This document shows, in pieces, positions 40,924-49,933 of a stretch of 64,000 nt of DNA. The DNA is taken from assembly GCF_030269605.1 (NCBI RefSeq), contig NZ_BSTQ01000015.1:1-64000 (forward strand), read 5' to 3'. The translations under genes were made by a program, and so were the position numbers. A model generated the notes under the pieces. That model had not been told where the DNA came from and did no database searches. It was given only the letters and a program-made list of their open reading frames with translations. This DNA comes from Lentzea sp. NBRC 105346. Its GTDB lineage: Bacteria > Actinomycetota > Actinomycetes > Mycobacteriales > Pseudonocardiaceae. Numbering within the stretch: position 1 is the first letter of the stretch; each line of letters starts with the position of its first letter.

Positions 40924-42149
40924 GCACGCTTTCGCTGCCGCGCCCGAACCAGGGAATCTGGCCAGGCCTGCACGCCACCCCGCGGTCACCGCTGCGCGCC
41001 CGGATCGCCGAGTCGCTGTTCCGCAACGCCGTGCGCACGCTTCCTGTGACCATCGTGCTGCCCGGCGGCCGAACACTCGGGGCCGGTGGCCCGATCATGC
41101 GGCTGCACCGGCCGGCCGCGTTCTTCCACCGGCTCGGGGCCGACGCGAAGATCGGGTTCGGCGAGGCCTACATGGTCGGCGACTGGTCGTCCAACGAGCT
41201 CGCGGACGTGCTGTCCGCGTTCGCCGCCCGGCTGACCACGCTGGTGCCACCGAAGCTGCAGCGGCTGCGGCGGTGGGTCGACCGCGGACACCCGTCGACG
41301 GACGCCAACGACGTCACGGGCGCGCGGTCCAACATCCACCGGCACTACGACCTGTCGAACGAGCTGTTCGCGGCGTTCCTCGACGAGACGATGACCTACT
41401 CGTCGGCCTGGTTCGACGGCACGAACGACCTGCGGGAGGCCCAGCTGCGCAAGATCGACGGCGTGCTGGACTACGCGGGCGTGCGGGCCGGGTCGAACGT
41501 CCTGGAGATCGGCACGGGCTGGGGCGCGCTGGCGATCCGGGCCGCCCAGCGCGGCGCCACCGTCACGTCACTGACGATCTCCGCCGAGCAGAAGAAGCTG
41601 GCCGAACAGCGGATCGCCCAGGCCGGCGTCGCCGACCGCGTCACCGTCGCGTTGCGCGACTACCGCGAGGAGACCGGCTCGTACGACGCGGTCGTCAGCG
41701 TCGAGATGATCGAGGCGGTGGGCCGCGAGTACTGGCCGGCGTACTTCTCGATGCTCGACCGGGTGCTGGTCCCCGGCGGCCGGATCGGGCTGCAGGCGAT
41801 CACGATGCCGCACGACCGGATGCTGGCCAGCGCCGACAGCTACACCTGGATCCACAAGTACATCTTCCCCGGCGGCCTGATCCCGTCGGTCAAGGCGATC
41901 GAGCAGACCCTGGCGGCGCACACCTCGTTGAAGATCACCTCGTGGCGCGAGTTCGGGCATGACTACGCGGAGACACTGCGCCGTTGGCGTGAAACGTTCG
42001 TCCATCGGTGGGACGAGATCCGGTCACTGGGTTTCGACGACACGTTCCGCCGGATGTGGGAGTTCTACCTCGCATATTCCGAGGCCGGGTTCAGGGTCGG
42101 GTACCTCGGCGTGCGCCAGTTCGCTATAGACCAACGACTAGGCCGTTAG
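40920..42149 (+). CDS. cfa: Cyclopropane-fatty-acyl-phospholipid synthase
   Basis: A 409-residue SAM-dependent methyltransferase that adds a methylene bridge to unsaturated phospholipid acyl chains at the membrane. Visible: HYDLSNELFAAFLDETMTYSSAWF, SAM loop VLEIGTGWGALAIRAA, VEMIEAVGREYWPAYF, and YIFPGGLIPS, all hallmarks of CFA synthases. The start ATG overlaps the DUF1365 stop (ATGA). It ends the four-gene operon that starts at 38290. An ACCCC-GAA-GGGGT mini-hairpin follows ~12 nt after the stop, too small to call a terminator. Confidence 0.92.
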   Translation: MSTLSLPRPNQGIWPGLHATPRSPLRARIAESLFRNAVRTLPVTIVLPGGRTLGAGGPIMRLHRPAAFFHRLGADAKIGFGEAYMVGDWSSNELADVLSAFAARLTTLVPPKLQRLRRWVDRGHPSTDANDVTGARSNIHRHYDLSNELFAAFLDETMTYSSAWFDGTNDLREAQLRKIDGVLDYAGVRAGSNVLEIGTGWGALAIRAAQRGATVTSLTISAEQKKLAEQRIAQAGVADRVTVALRDYREETGSYDAVVSVEMIEAVGREYWPAYFSMLDRVLVPGGRIGLQAITMPHDRMLASADSYTWIHKYIFPGGLIPSVKAIEQTLAAHTSLKITSWREFGHDYAETLRRWRETFVHRWDEIRSLGFDDTFRRMWEFYLAYSEAGFRVGYLGVRQFAIDQRLGR

Positions 42150-42296
42150 GCCCATGTTTTACCCCGAAGGGGTGCTGGAGGCCCCAAGTGAGGGTCGTTC
42201 GTGGTCCTCTTGTGAGTGAGCGGTATCAGATGGCTCACTGCGACCTCTTCTCCAGTGAAGCCCAAGTGTGTCGCTGTAGGTGAGGAGGTCGCCGGG

Positions 42297-42962
42297 ATGG
42301 TCCAACCCACAGCCGTGCGAACTGGTGGCGGTGTCGGTGTCCTCGACGTTCCAACGGTTCCCATGCGCCGCCGGGTTCGGCCGGCCGTCTCCAACCAGTG
42401 GCTCGCCGAAGCCGAGTTCACGGATCTCGTCGACGCCGCGCTCGGCGGAGACAGACGGGCGGTCGATCACCTTTTGGCCCGCATCCAGCCGCTCATAGTC
42501 CGCTACTGCCGCGCTCGCGTGGGGACGCGCGAGCGCACCCTCGTCTCGGCCGAGGACATCGCGCAGGAGGTGTGCCTGGCCGTGCTCGGCGCGCTGGCCA
42601 AGTACCGCTACGAGCCCGGCTCGTTCCTGGCGTTCGTCTACGGCATCGCCGCGCACAAGGTCGCCGACGCGCGCCGCCGGGCCGTCCGGTCGCGCAGCGA
42701 GGTCATGCCGGAGCTGCCCGACTGCCCGGCGCCCGACGACGGGCCCGAGCAGCGCGCGATGAACGGCGAGCTGATGGAGCAGGTCGTGCGGCTGCTGCAC
42801 AAGCTGCCCAACCGGCAGCGGGAGATCCTCGTGCTGCGCGTGGCCGTCGGGCTGTCGGCGGAGGAGACGGCGCTGGCCGTGCACTCCACGCCGGGCGCCG
42901 TCCGCGTCGCCCAGCACCGGGCGTTGACGAAGATGCGGGAGATGCTGGCCGAGGAGGCGTAG
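42297..42962 (+). CDS. shbA: ShbA-like RNA polymerase sigma factor (sigma-70 ECF type)
   Basis: A 221-residue sigma factor. Region 2 is VDHLLARIQPLIVRYCRARVG...SAEDIAQEVCLAVLGALAKYRYEPGSFLAFVYGIAAHKVADARRR, and region 4 is LPNRQREILVLRVAVGLSAEETALAVHSTPGAVRVAQHRALTKMRE. This resembles ShbA, which drives the principal sigma gene hrdB in Streptomyces. ATG at 42297 follows GAGGAGGT with 7-nt spacing. The N-terminal ~35 residues before the conserved part are longer than typical. The target in this organism is inferred from the family. Confidence 0.82.
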   Translation: MVQPTAVRTGGGVGVLDVPTVPMRRRVRPAVSNQWLAEAEFTDLVDAALGGDRRAVDHLLARIQPLIVRYCRARVGTRERTLVSAEDIAQEVCLAVLGALAKYRYEPGSFLAFVYGIAAHKVADARRRAVRSRSEVMPELPDCPAPDDGPEQRAMNGELMEQVVRLLHKLPNRQREILVLRVAVGLSAEETALAVHSTPGAVRVAQHRALTKMREMLAEEA

Positions 42963-43109
42963 TCGCTTGACCTCAGGTCGCGTGGTCTGAAGAATCGATC
43001 ATCTCGTCGGACACTGGGGGACGACGGAACGCATCTTCGGCATCGCCGCGTGTTCACGCTGCCCTCATGTGCCCGACTGCTGAATCAGGCACATCTCACT
43101 GGGGGCAAT

Positions 43110-43466
43110 ATGCGTACGAAGCTCATGCTGGCGACCGCCATGGCGGCGGCGATCACGTTGGGCACGGCCGGCACCGCCAGCGCCGCCGGCGCCTACTACC
43201 ACTGCAACTCCGGCTACTGGGGCATCTGGTGCTCGCCCGCGCTGGCGGACCTCAACGTCCGCGCGGGCGGGCCGAGCACCAGCTACCCGACGGCCTTCGT
43301 CATCCCGAAGGGCAGCGATGTCCAGTTGATCTGCTACACCGAGGGTCAGTCGATCAACGGTGACAACCTCTGGATCCAGGTCAACGAATCCGCCCAGTAC
43401 GTCACCGACTACTACGTCGGCACCGGCTCGCAGGCGGACCTGAAGGCACACATCAACCACTGCTGA
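43110..43466 (+). CDS. Small secreted SH3-like domain protein
   Basis: A 118-residue exported protein. The signal peptide is MRTKLMLATAMAAAITLGTAGTASA with cleavage after ASA. The mature part has four Cys residues and an SH3b-like core (LNVRAGGPSTSYPTAFVIPKGSDVQLICY, DNLWIQVN). SH3b domains often bind peptidoglycan; function here is unproven. ATG at 43110 follows GGGGGC. Confidence 0.8.
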   Translation: MRTKLMLATAMAAAITLGTAGTASAAGAYYHCNSGYWGIWCSPALADLNVRAGGPSTSYPTAFVIPKGSDVQLICYTEGQSINGDNLWIQVNESAQYVTDYYVGTGSQADLKAHINHC

Positions 43467-43558
43467 GCCGGGCACGGCCGCCGGGGGCAGGACGACCACC
43501 CTCGGCGGCCGCGCGGGTGAGTCCGGCCGATCGGGTCCCGAGAAGGCAAGATTCCAGC

Positions 43559-44587
43559 ATGGCGGACCCAGACTTCGACGTGCTGCTGTCCGGGACGGTG
43601 TTCCTGGACATCATCTTCACCGGCCTGCCCCGGCCACCGGAGGCAGGCACCGAGGTGTGGGCGGAGGGGCTGGGCAGTTGTCCCGGCGGCATCGCCAACC
43701 TCGCCGTGGCCCTGCGCCGCCTGGAGCTGCGCACCGCGCTCGCCGCCGCGTTCGGGGAGGACGCGTACGGCGACTTCTGCTGGGACGTGCTCGCCGACCA
43801 GGAGGGCGTCGACCTCAGCTACTGCCGCCGGTTCTACGGCTGGCACTCGCCCGTGACCGTGTCGATGGCGATGGACCGCGACCGCAGCATGGTCACCCAC
43901 GGGCATCGCGCGCCGGTCGGGGCGGACGACCTGCTCGTCCCGCCGCCCAAGACACGGGCGTGTTTCGTCCACGTCGAGCCCGAGGAGGCCGAGTGGGTGC
44001 GGACGGCGAAACGCGACGGGGCGCTGCTGTTCGCCGACATCGGCTGGGACCGGACCGGCGCGTGGGCGCCCGAGCTGCTCAAGCGGCTCGAGTGTTACGA
44101 CGCGTTCCTGCCCAATCACGCCGAGGCGCAGCTCTACACGCGCACCGACACCCCGGAGCGCGCGGCGCGCAAACTCGCCGAGCACGTGCCTGTGGTGGTC
44201 GTCACGCGCGGCGGACGCGGCGCGGTGGCCGTGGACAGCGCGACCGGCGAGGTTGTGGACGTGCCGGGTCTGAACGTCGCGCAGCTCGACGCGACCGGCG
44301 CGGGTGACGTGTTTGGCGCCGGGTTCGTCATGGGCACTCTCGCCGGGTGGCCACTGGAACACCGGGTGCGGTTCGCGAACCTCTGCGCGGCGTTGTCCGT
44401 CCAGCACTTCGGCGGGTCGCTGTCCGCGCCGGGGTGGGGCGACATCGCCGTGTGGTGGCGCACGGTGAGCCGGCGGGACGACGACGAACTGAGGAAGTAC
44501 GGGTTCCTGGACGACCTTCTGCCGCACCACGCGGCGGGCGAGGTCCGGAGGGCCAGCCCGACGATCGGCCTGCGGATACTCCGGTAG
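43559..44587 (+). CDS. PfkB-family carbohydrate kinase
   Basis: A 342-residue ribokinase-fold kinase. GSCPGGIANLAVALRRL-type N-terminal sugar loop, and the C-terminal signature LDATGAGDVFGAGFVMG with the catalytic Asp in the anion hole are both intact. Phosphoryl acceptor is probably a sugar or nucleoside. It ends just before the class A PBP gene with no gap for a terminator, so they could be co-transcribed. Substrate unknown. Confidence 0.88.
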   Translation: MADPDFDVLLSGTVFLDIIFTGLPRPPEAGTEVWAEGLGSCPGGIANLAVALRRLELRTALAAAFGEDAYGDFCWDVLADQEGVDLSYCRRFYGWHSPVTVSMAMDRDRSMVTHGHRAPVGADDLLVPPPKTRACFVHVEPEEAEWVRTAKRDGALLFADIGWDRTGAWAPELLKRLECYDAFLPNHAEAQLYTRTDTPERAARKLAEHVPVVVVTRGGRGAVAVDSATGEVVDVPGLNVAQLDATGAGDVFGAGFVMGTLAGWPLEHRVRFANLCAALSVQHFGGSLSAPGWGDIAVWWRTVSRRDDDELRKYGFLDDLLPHHAAGEVRRASPTIGLRILR

Positions 44588-44588
44588 G

Positions 44589-46808
44589 TTGAAATCAGTC
44601 GATCAGCGGAAGCAACCTCCCAGGGGGCCCGCGCGACTTAATCAGCAGGGGATTCGAAAGCAAGGCTGGAAGGAGTGGCGGTCTCACGTGTTCGCCGCGC
44701 GCGCGTCAGGTCTGGTCAAGTTGGTGGGGTTGTGCCTGACGGCCGGCGTCCTCCTCGCCGCCATGATGTTCCCGGTCGTCGGCGGGCTCGGGCTCGCGTC
44801 CAACCGGGCCGCGGACACCGTCGACAAGACGTCCGGTGACATGGCCAAGGGCGAACTGCCGCTCGTCACCACCATCCAGGACATGAACGGCGCGCCGATC
44901 GCGTATCTGTACGACCAGTACCGGATCCCGCTGGAGCCCAACCAGATCGCCGACACGATGAAGGCGGCGATCATCGCGATCGAGGACAAGCGGTTCTTCG
45001 ACCACAAGGGCGTCGACTGGCAGGGCATCATGCGTGCCGCCGCCAAGGCCGGTGTCGAGGGCGAGACCAGCCAGGGCGCCTCGACGCTGACGCAGCAGTA
45101 CGTCAAGAACTACAAGGCGTTCGTGCTCGGCGCGGACGACGAGGCCGCCGCGTGGGAGAAGGCGACCGAGGCGACGCTGGGCCGCAAGATGACCGAGGCC
45201 CGGATCGCGTTGCAGCTCGAGCAGCAGATGAGCAAGGACGAGATCCTCGCCGGCTACCTCAACATCGTGCCGCTGGGCAACCAGACCTACGGCGTGGGCG
45301 CCGCCGCCAAGGCGTACTTCGGCACCACGGCCGACAAGCTGACCGTGCCGCAGGCCGCGCTGCTCGCCGCCATCGCGAACCGGCCGAGCTCGCTCAACCC
45401 CGGCGCGAACCCCGAGAAGGCGCTGGAGCGCCGCAACCTCGTGATCGACCGCATGCGCGACAACGGCGCGTTCGGCACCGACGCCGAGGAGGCGAAGAAG
45501 AAGGCCGAGGAGTACAAGGCCGCGCCGCTGGGCGTCGTCGAGGACCTGCAGATCCTGCCGAAGGGCTGCGTCGGCGCCGGTGACGGCCCGGTGTACGGCT
45601 TCTTCTGCGAGTACCTGCTCCAGTACCTGCAGAAGTCCGGCATCACCAAGAAGCAGCTGCAGCGCGGTGGCCTGACCATCCAGACCACTATGGACCCGAA
45701 GGCCACCAAGGCCGCCAAGGAGTCCGCCGAGCAGCAGGTGCCGAAGATGACCAACGGCGTGGCGAACGCGATGTCGGTCGTCCAGCCCGGCACCGACAAG
45801 CACCGGGTGCGCGCGCTCGTGGCGAACCGCGACTTCGGCAACGACGCCGCGAAGGGGCAGACCGCCCGCCCGATCCCGGCCGAGGTGACGCCGTTCGGCG
45901 CCGGCTCGATCGCCAAGGTGTTCACCGCGGCGGCCGCGCTGGAGAAGGGCGTCACCGGCATCGACAAGACCATCGACGTGCCGAAGCTCTACACGTCGAA
46001 GGTCTACAAGGACGGCAGCAAGCCGTACACGGTCAAGAACGCGGGCGACGGCTACAAGGACAAGATGACCCTCACGGAGGCGCTCGCGACGTCCCCGAAC
46101 ACGGGGTTCGTGATCCTGGAGGAGAAGGCGGGCCTGAACAACGTGGTCGACATGTCCTATCGGCTGGGCATGCGCGAGACCATGCAGGGCGTCAACATCC
46201 AGGGCGAGCAGCTCAAGCCGGACGGCTCCAACGGACCGTCGCAGGGCGAGCAGTTCAAGCAGGACAACAGCGGTTCGTTCACCCTCGGACCGGGCGCGAC
46301 CAGCATCCTGGAGCTGTCGAACGTCGCGGCGACCCTGATGTCGGGCGGCAAGTGGTGCCCGCCCACGCCCGTCGAGAAGGTGCTCGACCGCAACGGCAAG
46401 GAGATTCCGCTCAAGGAAGCCCCCTGCGACCAGGCCGTCAACACCGAGCTCGCGAACACCCTCGTGCAGGGCCTGAGCCGGGACATCGCCGCCGGCGGCA
46501 CCGCGGCACAGGCGGCGTCGTCGTCCGGCTGGAACCGCCCGACGCTCGGCAAGACCGGCACCACCGAGAACCACTGGTCGGTCGCATTCATGGGTGCCAC
46601 CCCGCAGTACGCGGGCGCCGTGATGACCTACACGGACGGCAACCAGCCGCAGGTGATCTGCCCGAACCCGATCCGCCTCTGCGGCAACGCGGCCACCGGC
46701 GTCTACGGCGGCATGGTGGCGGCGCCCACGTGGTTCAACGCCATGAAGGTGATCCACGAGGGCCTGCCCGTCGCGCCGCTGCCGCCGGCGAGCAACAAGT
46801 ACAAGTGA
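44589..46808 (+). CDS. Class A penicillin-binding protein (transglycosylase/transpeptidase)
   Basis: A 739-residue bifunctional cell-wall polymerase. A single membrane anchor is at ~42-64. The GT51 domain contains IEDKRFFDHKGVDWQGIMRA with catalytic Glu132 and QGASTLTQQYVKN. The transpeptidase domain has SIAK (near 439), SPN and KTGT (near 655), all intact. It lacks a C-terminal PASTA domain and ends in a short proline-rich tail. The TTG at 44589 is 1 nt after the PfkB stop and has a poor RBS; GTG 44688 is an alternative that keeps the anchor. A strong terminator follows. Confidence 0.9.
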   Translation: MKSVDQRKQPPRGPARLNQQGIRKQGWKEWRSHVFAARASGLVKLVGLCLTAGVLLAAMMFPVVGGLGLASNRAADTVDKTSGDMAKGELPLVTTIQDMNGAPIAYLYDQYRIPLEPNQIADTMKAAIIAIEDKRFFDHKGVDWQGIMRAAAKAGVEGETSQGASTLTQQYVKNYKAFVLGADDEAAAWEKATEATLGRKMTEARIALQLEQQMSKDEILAGYLNIVPLGNQTYGVGAAAKAYFGTTADKLTVPQAALLAAIANRPSSLNPGANPEKALERRNLVIDRMRDNGAFGTDAEEAKKKAEEYKAAPLGVVEDLQILPKGCVGAGDGPVYGFFCEYLLQYLQKSGITKKQLQRGGLTIQTTMDPKATKAAKESAEQQVPKMTNGVANAMSVVQPGTDKHRVRALVANRDFGNDAAKGQTARPIPAEVTPFGAGSIAKVFTAAAALEKGVTGIDKTIDVPKLYTSKVYKDGSKPYTVKNAGDGYKDKMTLTEALATSPNTGFVILEEKAGLNNVVDMSYRLGMRETMQGVNIQGEQLKPDGSNGPSQGEQFKQDNSGSFTLGPGATSILELSNVAATLMSGGKWCPPTPVEKVLDRNGKEIPLKEAPCDQAVNTELANTLVQGLSRDIAAGGTAAQAASSSGWNRPTLGKTGTTENHWSVAFMGATPQYAGAVMTYTDGNQPQVICPNPIRLCGNAATGVYGGMVAAPTWFNAMKVIHEGLPVAPLPPASNKYK

Positions 46809-46837
46809 AACTTTCACGATAAAGCTACTGACCAGCA

Positions 46838-46880
46838 ACAACGGCCGAACCTTTCGGGGTTCGGCCGTTGTTATTTTCGG
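46838..46880 (+). terminator. Rho-independent terminator of the class A PBP gene
   Basis: A perfect 15-bp stem, 46838-46852 with 46859-46873 (core AACAACGGCCGAACC), a 6-nt loop, and the tail ATTTTC. It is 30 nt after the stop codon. Confidence 0.92.
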
Positions 46881-46984
46881 CCCAGCACGTCTTATTACGT
46901 TGTGTAACTGAAGGTGGTCTTCATCACCTAAATGCCCTGATCGCTTTGCCTTCAGCTGTCACGTCGGGTTACGTTCTTCGCCGC

Positions 46985-47119
46985 ATGTCACGGTTCGGTC
47001 TCGAAGAGGACACGGAGCTGCGTCCCGAAGCGGCTCCAGCCGGTTCCCCCGCCGGTGTCCTGACCGGGCTCCCCGATGCATGGAGGCACTACTTTGGCTC
47101 GGCACCGCATGGAGGATGA
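46985..47119 (+). CDS. Possible 44-residue upstream ORF before the M23 peptidase
   Basis: MSRFGLEEDTELRPEAAPAG... runs for 44 residues and ends 26 nt inside the M23 gene in another frame. No RBS is visible. It may be a leader ORF or chance. The stretch from 46881 to 47093 otherwise holds no gene and no riboswitch that I recognise. Confidence 0.25.
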   Translation: MSRFGLEEDTELRPEAAPAGSPAGVLTGLPDAWRHYFGSAPHGG

Positions 47120-47861
47120 AAGACAGGTCGTTCGCCGCAGGGCGGCGGCCGTGGTGGTCGCGGCAGGCGCGCTCGCAGGAGTCGCCGGCCTCGCGAAGGT
47201 CGCACCCGTCGACCGCGACATCGTCCCGCTGGCGGGCAGCAGCGACCTCGCTGCCGCGCTCGTCGCCACGACCGGCGTCCAGGCTGACGGCATCCGCACC
47301 GTCCACGCCGTGAACCCCGGCGGCGAAACCGTCAAGCTGCTGCAGGCCGAGCAGCTGCAGGCCCAGTACAACTTCGGCCAGGCGCTGAAGGTCGCGCAGG
47401 ACGCCTACAACGTGAAGCAGGAGTCCATCCGCCAGGAGCAGGCCCGGCTCGCCGCCGAGGCCGAGGCCCGCCGCCCCAAGTGCGTGCGGCCCGCGCAGGG
47501 CACGTTCACGTCCGGCTTCGGCGCCCGCTGGGGCACCTCGCACAACGGCATCGACATCGCCAACGCCATCGGCACGCCGATCCTGTCCGCCATGGACGGC
47601 GTCGTCGTCGAGGCCGGCCCCGCGTCCGGCTTCGGGCTGTGGGTGCGCGTGCAGCACGAGGACGGCACCATCACCGTGTACGGCCACGTCGACACGATCG
47701 TGGCTTTCGCCGGCACCAAGGTGAAGGCCGGTCAGCAGATCGCCACCATGGGCAACCGCGGCCAGTCCACGGGACCGCACCTGCACTTCGAGGTGTGGGC
47801 CGGCGGTTCCACGAAGATCAACCCCCTCGGCTGGCTGGCCGAGCGCGGCGTGCAGATCTGA
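47094..47861 (+). CDS. M23-family cell-wall metallopeptidase
   Basis: A 255-residue exported LytM-type peptidase. An N-terminal anchor or signal (RRRAAAVVVAAGALAGVAGL) is followed by an Ala/Gln-rich helical linker and the M23 domain: SHNGIDIANAIGTPI with the first metal ligands (HNGxD), YGHVDTI, and HLHFEVW with the last His. Expected to cut peptidoglycan cross-links. TTG at 47094 is chosen because GGAGG lies 7 nt upstream and it begins the MARHR block; ATG 47076 has no RBS. It is separated by only 3 nt from the convergent VOC gene. Confidence 0.87.
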   Translation: MARHRMEDERQVVRRRAAAVVVAAGALAGVAGLAKVAPVDRDIVPLAGSSDLAAALVATTGVQADGIRTVHAVNPGGETVKLLQAEQLQAQYNFGQALKVAQDAYNVKQESIRQEQARLAAEAEARRPKCVRPAQGTFTSGFGARWGTSHNGIDIANAIGTPILSAMDGVVVEAGPASGFGLWVRVQHEDGTITVYGHVDTIVAFAGTKVKAGQQIATMGNRGQSTGPHLHFEVWAGGSTKINPLGWLAERGVQI

Positions 47862-47864
47862 TTC

Positions 47865-48476
47865 TCAGCGGAGCACATCGCTCCCGTTCGGGCCCGTGAT
47901 GCGGGCGACGAGCGCCGGTTTCGGTGCTCGTCGCACCGGCACGTCGGCCCCGAGAGCTCGAAGCGACTTCTCGATGCCGGGGTCCGGATGTTCGACGTGC
48001 AAGGCGTCGAGGGTGAGGCCCCGCGGCGCTGATGCCGCCGGAAGTGGTGTGTCGCCCCAGCTGATGAGGAACGGCACCACTCCGGCGGTCAGCGCGTTGC
48101 CGGTGAGCCGCCACCGCAGCACATCGCCTTGTGCGGTCAGCCGGTGGCCTTCGATCACGTCGCCGGGGGCGAAGCCGTTCGCTTTGGCCACCGAACGGGC
48201 ACGCTCGATGTCGTCGGTCGCGAGGGCCCAGCCGACCAGCCCGGCTTCCGTGACACCGTCGACGCCGTACGGGCGTGGTGCGGGCGGCTCCGGTTGGCCG
48301 GGATCCGGCGCGACGATCTCCAGATAGGTGTGCGGACCCAGGGCGAGCAGCCTGTTGTGGGTGCCCTGCCCGGTGTGCTGCCCGCCGCCCGCGGCCCGGA
48401 CGCCGAAGCGCTCCTCCAAGGCGTCGACGGCGGCGTCGAGGTCCGGCGCCGCGTAGATGATGTGATCGATGCGCAA
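47865..48476 (-). CDS. VOC-family (glyoxalase-like) protein
   Basis: A 203-residue two-lobed VOC protein. The first lobe is RIDHIIYAAPDLDAAVDALEERFGVR...GTHNRLLALGPHTYLEIVAPD, and the second repeats a similar motif (LVGWALATDDIERARSVAKANGF). Such proteins bind a metal and a small organic substrate. The TTG at 48476 is fixed by AGGAGG 5 nt upstream on the minus strand; an ATG at 48530 would add an unlikely 18-residue extension. Substrate unknown. Confidence 0.84.
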   Translation of the reverse strand: MRIDHIIYAAPDLDAAVDALEERFGVRAAGGGQHTGQGTHNRLLALGPHTYLEIVAPDPGQPEPPAPRPYGVDGVTEAGLVGWALATDDIERARSVAKANGFAPGDVIEGHRLTAQGDVLRWRLTGNALTAGVVPFLISWGDTPLPAASAPRGLTLDALHVEHPDPGIEKSLRALGADVPVRRAPKPALVARITGPNGSDVLR

Positions 48477-48614
48477 CGAGACCTCCTGTTTGACCAGCAC
48501 ATAGTCCGGGTAAGAACCATCGGTCATCAATCAATTACTCCAAACGGCCGATCATGGCGGCTCGATCGGGTGTGAGCATCCAGTAACCCTGCTCACGCCC
48601 CTTCGAGGAGAGCC

Positions 48615-49820
48615 ATGCGACGACTTCAAGCACTGCTCGCCGCTGTCCTGCTCGCCGCCGCCGTGTCCGCCGCCCCCGCCAACGCCGATACCCAGACCAA
48701 CGGGTACATCGTGCTGTTGAAGGACGGCGTTGGCGTGTCGTCGGTGACCGACACACTCACCGGCACACTCGGCGTCACCGTCGACCAGTTGTATTCGTCC
48801 GCCGTGCGCGGATATTCGGCACACATGACCGCCGCCACCGCGGCACGACTCGCGCGTGACTCGAGGGTCGCGCTAGTACAGCCGGACGGCGAGGTGTCCA
48901 TCGCCGCTCAGTCGCTGCCGACCGGGATCGACCGGATCGACGCCGAGCTCAGCCCGACGGCCCGGATCAACGGCACGGACGAGCGTGTGAACGTCGACGT
49001 CGCCGTGATCGACACCGGCGTCGACCTCGACCACCCCGACCTCAACGTCTACACCGCGGGTGCCAAGAACTGCTCCACTGGCCGTAGCGCCGAGGACGGC
49101 AACGGGCACGGCACGCACGTGTCGGGCACCATCGGCGCGCTCGACAACGGGATCGGCGTCGTCGGCGTCGCGCCCGGCGCGCGCATCTGGCCGGTTCGCG
49201 TGCTCAACAACCAGGGCAGCGGCTCGTTCTCGGCCATCATCTGCGGCATCGACTACGTCACCGCGCACGCGAGTGAGATCGAGGTCGCGAACATGAGCCT
49301 CGGCGGATCCGGCAGCGACAGCGCGTGCGGGTCCAACAAGGACGCGATGCACGAGGCGATCTGCCGTTCCGTGGCGGCCGGCGTGACGTACGCCGTGGCC
49401 GCGGGCAACAGTTCGGCGGACGCGGCGAAGTCCGTGCCCTCCGCGTACGACGAGGTGATCACGGTCAGCGCGCTGGCCGACTTCAACGGTCAGCCCGGTG
49501 GTGGCGCGGCGTCGACTTGCCGCGCGGACGTGGACGACACGTTCGCCGACTTCTCCAACTTCGGGGCGGACGTGGACATCATCGCGCCCGGTGTCTGCAT
49601 CCTGTCGACCTGGAAGGGCAACGGCTACAACACGATCTCGGGTACGTCGATGGCCAGCCCGCACGTGGCGGGCGCGGCCGCGCTGTACAAGGCGACGCAT
49701 CCGAGTGCGTCTCCGGCGGCCGTGAAGTCGGCCCTGCAGGCGGCCGGCACGACCAACTGGAACACCTCCACCGATCCGGACGGGACGCACGAGCGACTGC
49801 TGAACGTCGCGACGTTCTGA
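48615..49820 (+). CDS. Secreted subtilisin-like serine protease (S8)
   Basis: A 401-residue preproprotein. Signal peptide ends near NADA-like residues 22-25; an inhibitor I9 propeptide follows (NGYIVLLKDGVG...RLARDSRVALVQPDGEV); then the protease with intact triad: Asp in VIDTGVDLDHPDL, His in GNGHGTHVSGTIG, Ser in GTSMASPHVAG, plus AAGNSS oxyanion Asn. ATG at 48615 follows GAGGAGAG. A 14-bp hairpin after the stop is its terminator. Unlike the 9397 protein, this one has the standard catalytic residues. Confidence 0.93.
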   Translation: MRRLQALLAAVLLAAAVSAAPANADTQTNGYIVLLKDGVGVSSVTDTLTGTLGVTVDQLYSSAVRGYSAHMTAATAARLARDSRVALVQPDGEVSIAAQSLPTGIDRIDAELSPTARINGTDERVNVDVAVIDTGVDLDHPDLNVYTAGAKNCSTGRSAEDGNGHGTHVSGTIGALDNGIGVVGVAPGARIWPVRVLNNQGSGSFSAIICGIDYVTAHASEIEVANMSLGGSGSDSACGSNKDAMHEAICRSVAAGVTYAVAAGNSSADAAKSVPSAYDEVITVSALADFNGQPGGGAASTCRADVDDTFADFSNFGADVDIIAPGVCILSTWKGNGYNTISGTSMASPHVAGAAALYKATHPSASPAAVKSALQAAGTTNWNTSTDPDGTHERLLNVATF

Positions 49821-49825
49821 CCGCC

Positions 49826-49857
49826 TGACGGTGCCGGGCGCCTGCCCGGCACCGTCA
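49826..49857 (+). terminator. Hairpin terminator after the subtilisin gene
   Basis: TGACGGTGCCGGGC at 49826-49839 pairs perfectly over 14 bp with GCCCGGCACCGTCA at 49844-49857 around a GCCT loop. There is no T-run. Confidence 0.8.
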
Positions 49858-49873
49858 CCTCGGCCGCTCGGCA

Positions 49874-49889
49874 TACCGACTGGTCGGTA
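49874..49889. promoter_or_regulatory. Candidate TetR operator
   Basis: TACCGAC-TG-GTCGGTA is a perfect 16-bp palindrome 44 bp upstream of the LLM oxidoreductase start. It is of the ACCGAC...GTCGGT class bound by many TetR-family repressors, and a TetR gene is the second gene of this operon. Confidence 0.65.
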
Positions 49890-49933
49890 CCCAGGGTATG
49901 GTGAGTCCCAGCCGGACGCTGGGAGGCGTGGAC

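Noticed and set aside
42150..42200. Terminator after the CFA synthase gene
   Set aside because: Only a 5-bp ACCCC/GGGGT stem without a T-run is visible.
44589..44700. Later start codon for the class A PBP
   Set aside because: GTG 44688 remains possible, but the TTG adjacent to the PfkB stop gives the expected basic cytoplasmic tail before the anchor. The uncertainty is recorded in the feature.
46881..47093. c-di-AMP (ydaO-type) riboswitch before the M23 peptidase
   Set aside because: The conserved GGTGAA-type and paired GGGG blocks of that class are not present in this leader.
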